A stretch of 7,730 nucleotides of DNA, from NCBI GenBank assembly GCA_003486645.1, contig DNGI01000191.1, forward strand, positions 1 to 7,730, in the 5' to 3' direction. The DNA comes from Cyanobacteria bacterium UBA11370. GTDB taxonomy: Bacteria > Cyanobacteriota > Cyanobacteriia > Cyanobacteriales > Coleofasciculaceae. The translations under genes and the position numbers were made by a program. Every line of letters starts with the position of its first letter. Within the stretch, counting starts at the first letter, position 1. Positions 1 through 6,516 of the stretch are shown here, one piece after another. Below the pieces are notes generated by a model that made no database searches, was not told where the DNA came from, and was given only the letters and a program-made list of their open reading frames with translations.

Positions 1-108
1 TTATAGCGGGGGACTTCCCGGCGGCTTAGTTAAATTTTAGACGGTGCGGACAAAGAATGATGGTTTTGACGCGATGCCGAATTAGTGTAATGCCCAAGTA
101 CTTATCTA
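1..108. other. Window edge downstream of the TIR-WD40 gene, no gene recognised
   Basis: The 108 bases after the TAG stop (109-111) hold no open frame of note. A short hairpin can form at 7-20 (CGGG/CCCG). No stem followed by a T-run on the minus strand is visible, so a terminator for the large gene is not identified. It might be the edge of a repeat or mobile element lying outside the window, but nothing here proves that. Confidence 0.3.
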
Positions 109-3100
109 CTACTTTTGAGTGCGGATACCCTCGCAAAGTAGCTTATCCCCCTCTGGTGCGTTGTACTTCAGATAATCCTCTACTTGAGTGCAAGCATCCT
201 GCATGAGCTGATCGAGCTGTAAATCTGCTAAATTCCACAGAATTATAGTATGGTCATCACTGGCAGAGGCAAGGGTCTTACCGTCAGGGCTGAAACTCAC
301 ACTAGTAACCCGCTGCTGATGTCCAATTAGGGTTTGGAGTGGGTTCCCGACTTTATCCCAGAGTTTGACAGTATGGTCTTTACTGGTAGAAGCAATAATA
401 GTCCCGTCGGGGCTAAATGTGACACCTAAAGCATCATCCTGATGTCCTATCAAGGTTTTGAGTAATTTACCCTCTTGGCTCCATAGCTTAACCGTATTGT
501 CATTACTAGCAGAAGCAAGTATCGTGCTATCAGGACTGAAACTCACACTAGCGATCGCACCTGTATGTCCAACGAGAGTTTGGAGAGGCTTCCCCTGCTT
601 GCTCCAAAGCTTAACCATTTTATCTCCACTAGCGGAGGCAATCGTAGTTCCGTCAGGACTCCACGCTACACCCCAGACTGTAGCCTTATGTCCAGAGAGG
701 GTTTGGAGAGTGTTGCTCTGCTTGCTCCAGAGTTTGATGGTATTGTCTCCATTAGCATAGGCGATCGTATTTCCGTCGGGACTCCAAGCTACACTCCAAA
801 CTGCATCTTTCTCCTTCTGTGTATTAAGACTTTGTAAGAACTTTCCTTCTTTATTCCAGAGTTTGACCGTTTTATCCTTACTGGCAGAAGCAATAGTATT
901 TCCATCAGGACTAAAACTGACGCTGGAGATTGCATCTTCATGCTTCATTTGGGTTGGAATAAGTCTCCCCTGTTTAGTCCAAAGTTTGATAGTATTATCG
1001 GCACTAGCAGAGGCAAGGATATTGCCATCAGGACTCCAAGCGACACTCCAGACGGCATTGTTGTGAGCTTTTAAGGTTTTGAGTATCTTACCTGACTTGC
1101 TCCACAGTATGACAGTATTGTCCCCACTGCTAGTGGCAATTGTTTCACCGTCGGGGCTAAATCTAACGCTTCTGATTGAAGCCTCATGACCATGAAGGGT
1201 TTGGAGAGGTTTTCCCTGCTTGCTCCAAAGTATAACAGTATTGTCCAGACTGGCAGAGGCTATCGTAGTCCCGTCAGAACTCCAAACTACGCTACTGACA
1301 GAAGCTTTATGTCCAGTGAGAGTTTCGGGAGGTTTCCCCTGCTTGTTCCAGAGTTTGACAGTATTATCCCCATTAGCAGAAGCGATAGTCGTCCCGTCAG
1401 GACTGAAACTCAGGCTATTGACACCTTCCTTACAACACTCGAAGGACTTGAAAGGCTTGAATTGTTGACCATTACGGTTCCAGAGTTTGATTATCCCATC
1501 CCTGCCAGCCGTGGCAATTATCTTACCGTCGGGGCTAAAGCTGACGCTAGTGACCTCTTTTTGATACCCAGTGAGGGTTTGGAGGGGCTTGCCCTGCTTG
1601 CTCCAGAGTTTAACAGTATTATCCTCACTAGTAGAGGCAAGAGTATTTCCGTCAGGACTCCAAACTACGCTCTTGACAGGAGCTTTATGACCATTAAGAT
1701 TATGGAGGAGTTCTCCTTCCTTGCTCCAAAGTTTGACAGTATTATCCCCGTTGGCAGAAGCGATAGTCGTCCCATCAGGACTAAAACTCACGCCATTAAC
1801 ACCATAATTACCCTCTTTAACGTTAGGTACTTTAGGTATAGTGTTGAGTTCTTGACCATTCAAACTCCAAAGTTTGATAGTTCCATCTCCACTGGCTGTA
1901 GCCATTGTGTTGCCGTCGGCGCTAAAACTAACATCGAAGACTGTACCCGTATGTTTGGTTAAGCGATTTTGCTCTCTGAACCCATCTCCATAAACTGCTG
2001 CCTGTAATGCTGTCAAAATCAAACTTTGAGTTTCGGGGTTTACCTTTTGTCTCAGTTTTTGGAGTTGACTCCCTACCCTAATTGCTTCAAGCAAGGCATT
2101 AAACTTTAGATCGCCCTCCGAGAGTACCAATGAAAATCGACTGACAGAATTAAGTTGAGCTGCCTGAGCCTCTTCAGCATTTTTCTTTTCATTGAGTGCT
2201 ACTACCGTAGCATTTTTGGCTTTTTCCCTCTGATTGAGTGCTACTACAATACCAACCACAGCCGCTGCTAATAACATAGTGACAGCAACCAGAAAGAACT
2301 TTTGTCGTTTGGCACTTTTTTTCTGTTCTGCTAGTCGTGCTTCCGCTTCCTTAGTCCGTTCTTCCTGCAAACGCAGCATTTCGGCTTGTCGGTGTTTTTC
2401 TGCTTCTTCTGCTACAACAATTGCGTTTTGACTTGCCTCAATAAACTCCTTCTGCAAGGCAGTCGCGGCAGGTTGTTTCTTTTGGTGTTCAGTTTCCTGC
2501 AACCAGTTTTGAGCAATCAAAAATTCACTGCCTCGCAACAACAAATCAGCACTTTTATCGTTCTGCTTCCATTCAATTGCCCGTTGCAACCATTTCGTAT
2601 GACTGTGGACGTGTATTCGATCCGTATCAAGGGTTCTCACCAACTGGTTAAAATTGGCATTAAAATCCTGCTCATTTTGATTAAAATCAATCCACTGTAC
2701 CTTGGCTAACTCTGGATGCAAATCTGCCGTGTTTATCTCCCGATAGAGTACCGTCACAAAGCGTTTATTCAATGAGGCGGCATACTCCACCTCATCTTTA
2801 CAATAGGGAGAATTCACTGAGCGTGGTGAGAGAATAAACAAAAGGTTATCACACACCTTAATTCCCCGATTAATCTCCTGCTGAAAATCACTCCCCGATG
2901 CAATACTTTCTTGATCAAACCAAGTTGTCTTCCCTTGAATCTGTAGGGTATCATTCAGCTTCCGAGCAAAATCTGCGTCAGCACGGGAGTAGGAAATAAA
3001 CACATCCAGCGACTCAGCAGGCGGTTGCCGCAGACTTTCTTCAATAAATTCTTTCTGTAATGATGTAGGGGGATGCTGTGTCCTTTTGAGTGCCACCTTC

Positions 3101-4320
3101 AACCAAGTTTCAGCACTCGCTAAGTTATACCCCCGTAGCAAAACACTAGGGTTATCATGCTGCTGCTTCCACTTCAGCGCTTTAGTCAGCAGAATTTTAT
3201 GTTCGCTATAGTAAGCCGCATCCTCATGCAAAATCTTCAACAGTTGGCTTTCATCAAGCAAGTAATCGTCTTCCTTCACATTGTCCGTGAGGTCGATATA
3301 CTGTAACTGCCGCAGCATATTGGGAATCTGTTCTGGCGATGTTTCTTGCACTAACACCGGAATAATTCGCTTGTGCAGTGACACAGCCAAATCCAATTCT
3401 TGCTGACAATAATCAGAGTTAATCGCATCCGGTGAAAGCAGATAAATTAGATTATCCGCTTGTTCAATCCCCCGTTTAATCGCCTCCTCAAACGCTTCCC
3501 CGGTTTGAATATCCGTCTTATTCGTCCAAACTGTAATACTTTCTCGTCTCAAGCTATTGCGAATCTTCTCCATCGTCTCCCTATCCTTATCAGCATAGGA
3601 CAGGAACACTTGCGTCATCAAGTTGTTAGCATTTTTGATACTTTCGGTAATGTATTCGCAATGCAAATCGCTAGGAATACAAGGCGGTTGCTCATCTTTA
3701 AAGCGTATCTTTAACCACGCTTCTGCCTGATGTTTTTCTTCTCCAACGAGCAGGCAACTTGTTTGCTTTTGATGCCGTTCCCACTCCAAGGCTTTGGTTA
3801 AAAAATGAGTATGATTTTTAACATAATCAGCATAAGACCGGATTAAATTAACTAAACCAACAAAAGACTTCTCAAAATCATCAATTCCCTCTCGAAAATA
3901 CACCCAATTAATCTTACCAATCGCTGGGTGCATATTGGGAAAGCTCGAATGTAACCCTTTGAGTTTATAGGCTTCCCATTCTTCCGGTGTACCATTAGGG
4001 TTTCTCTGCTGCCAAGTTTCTTGAGGAATTTGCTCAACGTGTAACAGGGGAATAATCCGTTTATTGCGCTTGAGTGCTAACTCAATTTCTTTACGACAAT
4101 AGGGCGAATTCACCGAATGGGGCGCAATCAAAAATAGAAAGTTATGTGCCTTCTCGATCCCATCATCAATTTGATTCTGAAAATCGACACCAAGGGGAAT
4201 ATCATTTTGGTCAAACCAAACCTTAAACCCTTCTTCTAGTAATCTCCCCTGGAGTTGGGTAGCAAATGCTTTACTATCAGCTCGTCCGTAGGAGATGAAG
4301 GCATCGCAAAATTGATTCAC
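109..4320 (-). CDS. Triple-TIR, single-TM, 14x WD40 repeat protein (putative membrane-anchored NADase effector/sensor)
   Basis: The 1403-residue protein has three TIR domains (about residues 3-165, 235-368, 437-567). Each begins with an (F/L)(I/L)SY strand and has a YCxxE motif; the expected catalytic glutamates are E78, E308 and E510. Each TIR is followed by a related helical module (170-231, 373-432, 573-632). A charged coiled coil (633-674), one hydrophobic helix (675-695), a helical connector (about 720-788) and 14 WD40 repeats (790-1363) follow. The 40-residue tail resembles the usual end of cyanobacterial WD40 signalling proteins. The start is GTG (4318-4320): an in-frame TAG lies 24 bases upstream and the first TIR strand begins at once, so no other start fits; no good Shine-Dalgarno is visible. 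Bacterial TIR domains of this type often cleave NAD+ in anti-phage defence. NADase activity, and WD40 sensing of a ligand, are inferences. The gene is alone on its strand. Architecture is certain; function is not. Confidence 0.96.
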   Translation of the reverse strand: MNQFCDAFISYGRADSKAFATQLQGRLLEEGFKVWFDQNDIPLGVDFQNQIDDGIEKAHNFLFLIAPHSVNSPYCRKEIELALKRNKRIIPLLHVEQIPQETWQQRNPNGTPEEWEAYKLKGLHSSFPNMHPAIGKINWVYFREGIDDFEKSFVGLVNLIRSYADYVKNHTHFLTKALEWERHQKQTSCLLVGEEKHQAEAWLKIRFKDEQPPCIPSDLHCEYITESIKNANNLMTQVFLSYADKDRETMEKIRNSLRRESITVWTNKTDIQTGEAFEEAIKRGIEQADNLIYLLSPDAINSDYCQQELDLAVSLHKRIIPVLVQETSPEQIPNMLRQLQYIDLTDNVKEDDYLLDESQLLKILHEDAAYYSEHKILLTKALKWKQQHDNPSVLLRGYNLASAETWLKVALKRTQHPPTSLQKEFIEESLRQPPAESLDVFISYSRADADFARKLNDTLQIQGKTTWFDQESIASGSDFQQEINRGIKVCDNLLFILSPRSVNSPYCKDEVEYAASLNKRFVTVLYREINTADLHPELAKVQWIDFNQNEQDFNANFNQLVRTLDTDRIHVHSHTKWLQRAIEWKQNDKSADLLLRGSEFLIAQNWLQETEHQKKQPAATALQKEFIEASQNAIVVAEEAEKHRQAEMLRLQEERTKEAEARLAEQKKSAKRQKFFLVAVTMLLAAAVVGIVVALNQREKAKNATVVALNEKKNAEEAQAAQLNSVSRFSLVLSEGDLKFNALLEAIRVGSQLQKLRQKVNPETQSLILTALQAAVYGDGFREQNRLTKHTGTVFDVSFSADGNTMATASGDGTIKLWSLNGQELNTIPKVPNVKEGNYGVNGVSFSPDGTTIASANGDNTVKLWSKEGELLHNLNGHKAPVKSVVWSPDGNTLASTSEDNTVKLWSKQGKPLQTLTGYQKEVTSVSFSPDGKIIATAGRDGIIKLWNRNGQQFKPFKSFECCKEGVNSLSFSPDGTTIASANGDNTVKLWNKQGKPPETLTGHKASVSSVVWSSDGTTIASASLDNTVILWSKQGKPLQTLHGHEASIRSVRFSPDGETIATSSGDNTVILWSKSGKILKTLKAHNNAVWSVAWSPDGNILASASADNTIKLWTKQGRLIPTQMKHEDAISSVSFSPDGNTIASASKDKTVKLWNKEGKFLQSLNTQKEKDAVWSVAWSPDGNTIAYANGDNTIKLWSKQSNTLQTLSGHKATVWGVAWSPDGTTIASASGDKMVKLWSKQGKPLQTLVGHTGAIASVSFSPDSTILASASNDNTVKLWSQEGKLLKTLIGHQDDALGVTFSPDGTIIASTSKDHTVKLWDKVGNPLQTLIGHQQRVTSVSFSPDGKTLASASDDHTIILWNLADLQLDQLMQDACTQVEDYLKYNAPEGDKLLCEGIRTQK
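232..1953 (-). repeat. Array of 14 WD40 repeats
   Basis: Fourteen units follow the pattern H-x(3)-(V/I)-x-(S/G)-V-x-(F/W)-S-P-D-G ... S-x-D-x-T-(V/I)-x-LW. They begin at residues 790, 839, 878, 919, 963, 1004, 1045, 1086, 1127, 1170, 1211, 1252, 1293 and 1334, with a usual period of about 41 residues (123 bases). Fourteen equals two seven-bladed propellers. Longer inter-blade connectors occur between repeats 1 and 2, 4 and 5, and 9 and 10. The starting His is replaced by Tyr (repeats 2, 4), Cys (5) and Glu (10). Repeats are very alike in sequence, including in DNA, which points to recent amplification or gene conversion. The DNA periodicity also creates meaningless open frames on the opposite strand. 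Confidence 0.95.
2236..2298 (-). other. Transmembrane helix between the TIR/coiled-coil half and the WD40 half
   Basis: Residues 675-695 are an uninterrupted hydrophobic stretch of 21 residues rich in V, A, L and I. It is preceded by a basic cluster (K667, K668, K671, R672, K674) and followed by R698, K700 and K702. The stronger N-terminal charge mildly favours a cytoplasmic TIR half, which would put the WD40 half in the periplasm or lumen. No N-terminal signal peptide is present, so the helix would act as an internal signal anchor. Topology is inferred from charge only. Confidence 0.8.
2425..4314 (-). repeat. Three tandem [TIR + helical module] units inside the TIR-WD40 gene
   Basis: The N-terminal 632 residues consist of one unit repeated three times. 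TIR1 maps to 3826-4314, its helical module to 3628-3813; TIR2 to 3217-3618, module to 3025-3204; TIR3 to 2620-3012, module to 2425-2604. Shared module landmarks are an opening H-x(2)-x-L-x(2)-A-x-(E/K)-W, then LL-(V/R)-G, then A-x(2)-WL and a final E-(Y/F)-I-x-(E)-(S/A)-S-like helix. TIR1 and TIR3 share WFDQ and SVNSPYC; TIR2 has WTNK and AINSDYC and is the most diverged. TIR1 carries a roughly 30-residue insertion (about residues 97-130) after its fourth strand. The units match at protein level and are diverged in DNA, so the triplication is old. Confidence 0.9.
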
Positions 4321-4393
4321 TGTATTGGTTAATTGATAGTTCTATTTTTGGGGCTAATTTAACACATAAAGAGTGTGAATGGATCGGGGGGAC

Positions 4394-4401
4394 GCGATCG
4401 C
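4394..4401. repeat. HIP1 octameric palindrome
   Basis: A perfect GCGATCGC octamer lies in the intergenic region. Two further perfect copies lie inside genes at 551-558 and 7015-7022. HIP1 is strongly over-represented in many cyanobacterial genomes and supports that assignment. Confidence 0.85.
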
Positions 4402-4443
4402 TCTCGTGTTGGATTAAACTCAGATCTTGCACCAATCTCAATA

Positions 4444-4590
4444 GGGCGGTTGAAACCGCAGCTACACAAACAAAACCTGCCTATCGCGCTTGCGCTGCGC
4501 GTAGCGCACCACGCAGGTTTCAAAACCCTTGATTTTCCGGCGAGTCCGCGCAGGCGGACTTCGGTTTTATAGCCGCGAATTCCATTCGCC
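4444..4590. repeat. Palindrome-rich cyanobacterial-type intergenic repeat element
   Basis: Five perfect stems lie in about 150 bases: GCGGTT/AACCGC (4446-4451 with 4454-4459), AAACCTGC/GCAGGTTT (4473-4480 with 4513-4520), inside it TGCGCT/AGCGCA (4491-4496 with 4503-4508), then AGTCCGC/GCGGACT (4543-4549 with 4554-4560, loop GCAG), and GCGAAT/ATTCGC (4575-4580 with 4584-4589). This arrangement, with 'AGTCCGCGCAGGCGGACTT' and a GCGAATTCCATTCGC arm, resembles dispersed intergenic repeats I recall from cyanobacterial genomes; copy number was not checked. It has no coding capacity of its own and looks like a non-autonomous palindromic element. It lies 124 bases or more upstream of the TIR gene start, on the promoter side. 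Confidence 0.65.
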
Positions 4591-4781
4591 AGGGCTTGTT
4601 GCTTACGCACTCAGACCCATCAGCAACGACAGAATGAGGCTTTCAGCTTCTCCAGTAACACTCAGAACAACGAGATTTCGTTTCAGTACAGAAGTCCTAA
4701 TACTATTGGGCAAGAAAAACCGATGCACGAGATGAGGGATACAAGAGTTTTTAACGACCGACACCCTACCCTTCTCGACCC

Positions 4782-4809
4782 TTGACCCGTTACACTTGAT
4801 TGGTATAGA
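4782..4809 (+). promoter_or_regulatory. Possible sigma70-type promoter in the intergenic region
   Basis: TTGACC (4782-4787) and TATAGA (4804-4809) are separated by 16 bases, close to the consensus for both boxes. Transcription would start near 4816 and run toward the hydrolase gene, about 670 bases away. A 6-bp stem (CGCATT/AATGCG, 4854-4871) lies just downstream. The match could be chance in AT-balanced spacer DNA. The product could be a long 5' leader or a small RNA. Confidence 0.25.
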
Positions 4810-5277
4810 CCAACAAATTTCCTCTTTGAACAATATACTCAACTCAGGCAGGGCGCATTCGGACAAATGCGTAACGGATTAGACGTGATGAAAATCACAC
4901 AGTTTTGTTGTGCAAAGAGAAGACAGGGTTGAGCTGCAATTGCTAATCTTGGGAAGATGATAGGCATAGCAAGAGTTACAGCTACTCAAGCCTTTTGCTC
5001 CTGAAAAGGAATTGTCATTCCCTAGGAGGGGCTGTAGCCTTCAAAACCAATATTGACTCAGCGACTCTGTGCAACTACCACCCTCGGCAACTACAAGGGA
5101 TTACCTCTAGAGAGATGACTGTTGTGAGGAACAATTCAATGCCAGATGCTGGTTGTCTTCCGTCTGAAGATTTATCGTTGGTGCTGCACGTTCAACTTTC
5201 GTTTAGAGTAGATTGACACCCCTAAGTTAAACAGGGCGGATCAGTCTCACATTCAAAACTCAAGACTCGTTGAATGA

Positions 5278-5391
5278 GGCGTAAACTCAAAAACCCATCC
5301 AGATATCAAGGTTTTGCTCACCTCCTACAACGGAAAACCGTTGGATTTACTCCTCGGCTATGAGGATGTCCCTATTATTGTTAGAGGTTAG
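5278..5391 (+). pseudogene. Possible decayed C-terminal coding remnant
   Basis: A 37-codon open stretch, bounded by TGA (5275-5277) and TAG (5389-5391), has no start codon near its beginning. It reads with a protein-like pattern including HPDIKVLLTS and LLLGYEDVPIIVRG, with alternating hydrophobic and charged residues. No family could be named. Random frames of this length are common, so this is only a suggestion that the spacer contains eroded coding DNA. Confidence 0.15.
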
Positions 5392-5476
5392 AAGAGATAA
5401 ATAAGTCGGAATTGGATGAAAATTGCTGTAATCAACCTGGTAAAACGTTACTAATGGACTGCCTGAAAAAGCCTGC

Positions 5477-5481
5477 AAGGA
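5477..5481 (+). promoter_or_regulatory. Ribosome binding site of the MBL-fold hydrolase
   Basis: AAGGA ends 6 bases before the ATG at 5488. This is the best Shine-Dalgarno match in the window and it supports the chosen start. Confidence 0.7.
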
Positions 5482-5487
5482 AAAATT

Positions 5488-6378
5488 ATGTCTAATACAC
5501 ACCACTTATTCACAATTCACTTTTGGGGCGTTCGAGGAAGTATTGCTTGTCCTGGCCCAGAGACGGTTCGATATGGAGGCAATACCCCTTGTGTAGAGAT
5601 GCGAGTCGGTCATGAACGACTTATTTTTGACGGGGGTACGGGTTTGCGAGTTTTAGGACAGTCCCTACTTTCCCAAATGCCAGTCAAAGCCCATATATTT
5701 TTTACCCACTCCCACTGGGATCATATTCAGGGGTTTCCGTTTTTTAGTCCCGCTTTTGTTAAGAATAATCGTTTCGATATTTATGGAGCGATCTCCCCCA
5801 ACGGTTCAACGATTGAAAAGCGTCTGACTGATCAGATGACTCACCCCAATTTTCCGGTTCCCTTGCGGGTGATGCAAGCGGATCTGAGGTTCTATGATCT
5901 CGAAGTTGGCGAATCGGTCAAGATTGGAGAAATTACGATCGAAAATGCTTTACTCAATCATCCTGGTGAAGCGATCGGCTACCGTGTTAACTGGCGAGGG
6001 TATTCAGCCGCCTACATTACCGATACAGAACACCGCCCAGAAGGTTTAGATCCGAATGTCTTTAGGCTAGCAACTGATGCGGATGTAATGATTTATGACG
6101 CTACCTATACGGATGAAGAATACTATGCTACTAGGATGGGCTGGGGGCATTCCACCTGGCAAGAAGCGATTAAGTTAGCCAAAGCGGCGAATGTGAAAAA
6201 ACTGGTAATCTTCCACCACGATCCCTTACACAATGATGATTTCCTCGATCGCGTCGGCGAATTAGCGGTTCAGCAATATAAAAATACAATTATGGCTCGT
6301 GAAGGTCTAGTCATTTCTTTAGCCGAGTCCCCTGTACCCAATCCCATGCCTCTGCAAGAGGTCAAGATTTCTGTTTAA
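5488..6378 (+). CDS. Metallo-beta-lactamase-fold metal-dependent hydrolase, PhnP-like
   Basis: The 296-residue protein is a complete single-domain MBL-fold enzyme. Visible landmarks are FWGVRGSI (12-19), RYGGNTPCVE (28-37), FDGGTG (47-52), the metal motif H74-S-H76-W-D78-H79, H158 in NHPG, D179 in TDTEH, H221 in GWGHST and H243/H244 in FHHDP. These supply the ligands expected for a two-metal site, so it should be active. The opening and the FHHDP end resemble the PhnP / class II cyclic-phosphodiesterase-like branch (COG1235 type), whose members cleave phosphodiesters; the substrate here is unknown. No signal peptide or TM segment is present, so it should be cytoplasmic. ATG at 5488 has AAGGA 6 bases upstream. 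ribF follows on the same strand after 138 bases. It could be co-transcribed with it, but a shared pathway is not shown. Confidence 0.93.
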   Translation: MSNTHHLFTIHFWGVRGSIACPGPETVRYGGNTPCVEMRVGHERLIFDGGTGLRVLGQSLLSQMPVKAHIFFTHSHWDHIQGFPFFSPAFVKNNRFDIYGAISPNGSTIEKRLTDQMTHPNFPVPLRVMQADLRFYDLEVGESVKIGEITIENALLNHPGEAIGYRVNWRGYSAAYITDTEHRPEGLDPNVFRLATDADVMIYDATYTDEEYYATRMGWGHSTWQEAIKLAKAANVKKLVIFHHDPLHNDDFLDRVGELAVQQYKNTIMAREGLVISLAESPVPNPMPLQEVKISV

Positions 6379-6449
6379 ACCCTTCAAACCAATGACACAA
6401 AACTATTCTTCTAGGTTCCCAGCTAGGCTTTCTAAGATAGCAGGGAGAT

Positions 6450-6494
6450 TCCCCTTTCCTTTTTCCTATTCCCTACCCCCTACCCCCAGTCCCT
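6450..6494. repeat. C-rich degenerate heptamer (STRR-type) repeat between hydrolase and ribF
   Basis: A pyrimidine tract with CCCTATT, CCCTACC and CCCTACC-like heptamers. Positions 6465-6480 are the exact reverse complement of 7523-7538 just after ribF, so ribF is bracketed by inverted copies. Short tandem heptamers of this kind (STRRs) are known from filamentous cyanobacteria. The tract starts 25 or so bases before the ribF start and occupies where its upstream leader would be. Confidence 0.65.
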
Positions 6495-6516
6495 CAAATG
6501 TGTAAAAATGTAAAGC

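Larger units (their letters stand above)
4591..5476. other. Long non-coding spacer with no convincing gene
   Basis: About 890 bases between the palindromic repeat and the hydrolase ribosome binding site. Open frames here are short (up to 87 codons), lack good ribosome binding sites and have no family features I recognise. Small stems are seen at 4854-4871, 4991-5009 (CCTTTT/AAAAGG), 5030-5039 (GGCT/AGCC) and 5328-5343 (CAACGG/CCGTTG, loop AAAA). None is followed by a T-run typical of an intrinsic terminator. The stretch may carry promoters for the divergent genes, a small RNA, or decayed coding DNA. Confidence 0.5.

Noticed and set aside
1..60. Possible end of an IS element or guide-RNA region at the left edge
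   Set aside because: Only a 4-bp stem and a vague resemblance; no terminal repeat or transposase sequence is within the window.
232..1953. Regular ~123-base periodicity that might suggest a CRISPR or tandem satellite
   Set aside because: The period equals one WD40 blade in frame, units are diverged and coding, and there are no spacers between short identical repeats.
458..1962. Several open frames on the plus strand opposite the WD40 repeats
   Set aside because: They mirror the WD40 DNA periodicity and codon bias of the minus-strand gene, with repeated L/S/A-rich peptides and no family features.
4359..4610. 83-codon minus-strand and 65-codon plus-strand frames over the palindromic repeat
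   Set aside because: Both lie in hairpin-rich repeat DNA on opposite strands, so the openness is a composition effect.
4603..4866. 87-codon minus-strand frame in the spacer
   Set aside because: No recognisable domain or good ribosome binding site. Its tail (GEAESLILSLLMGLSA) seems familiar from cyanobacterial hypothetical proteins, which may only reflect repeat DNA being called as genes.
4995..5216. 73-codon plus-strand frame in the spacer
   Set aside because: Its start overlaps a small hairpin, there is no ribosome binding site, and the composition is not protein-like.
6443..6460. Short stem GGGA/TCCC followed by T-rich DNA after the hydrolase gene, as a terminator
   Set aside because: Only a 4-bp stem and the following tract is mixed C/T, part of the heptamer repeat; too weak to call.
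6498..6516. Upstream ATG at 6498 as an alternative ribF start
   Set aside because: It is out of frame with ribF, and an in-frame TAA at 6511-6513 excludes starts upstream of the GTG at 6517.
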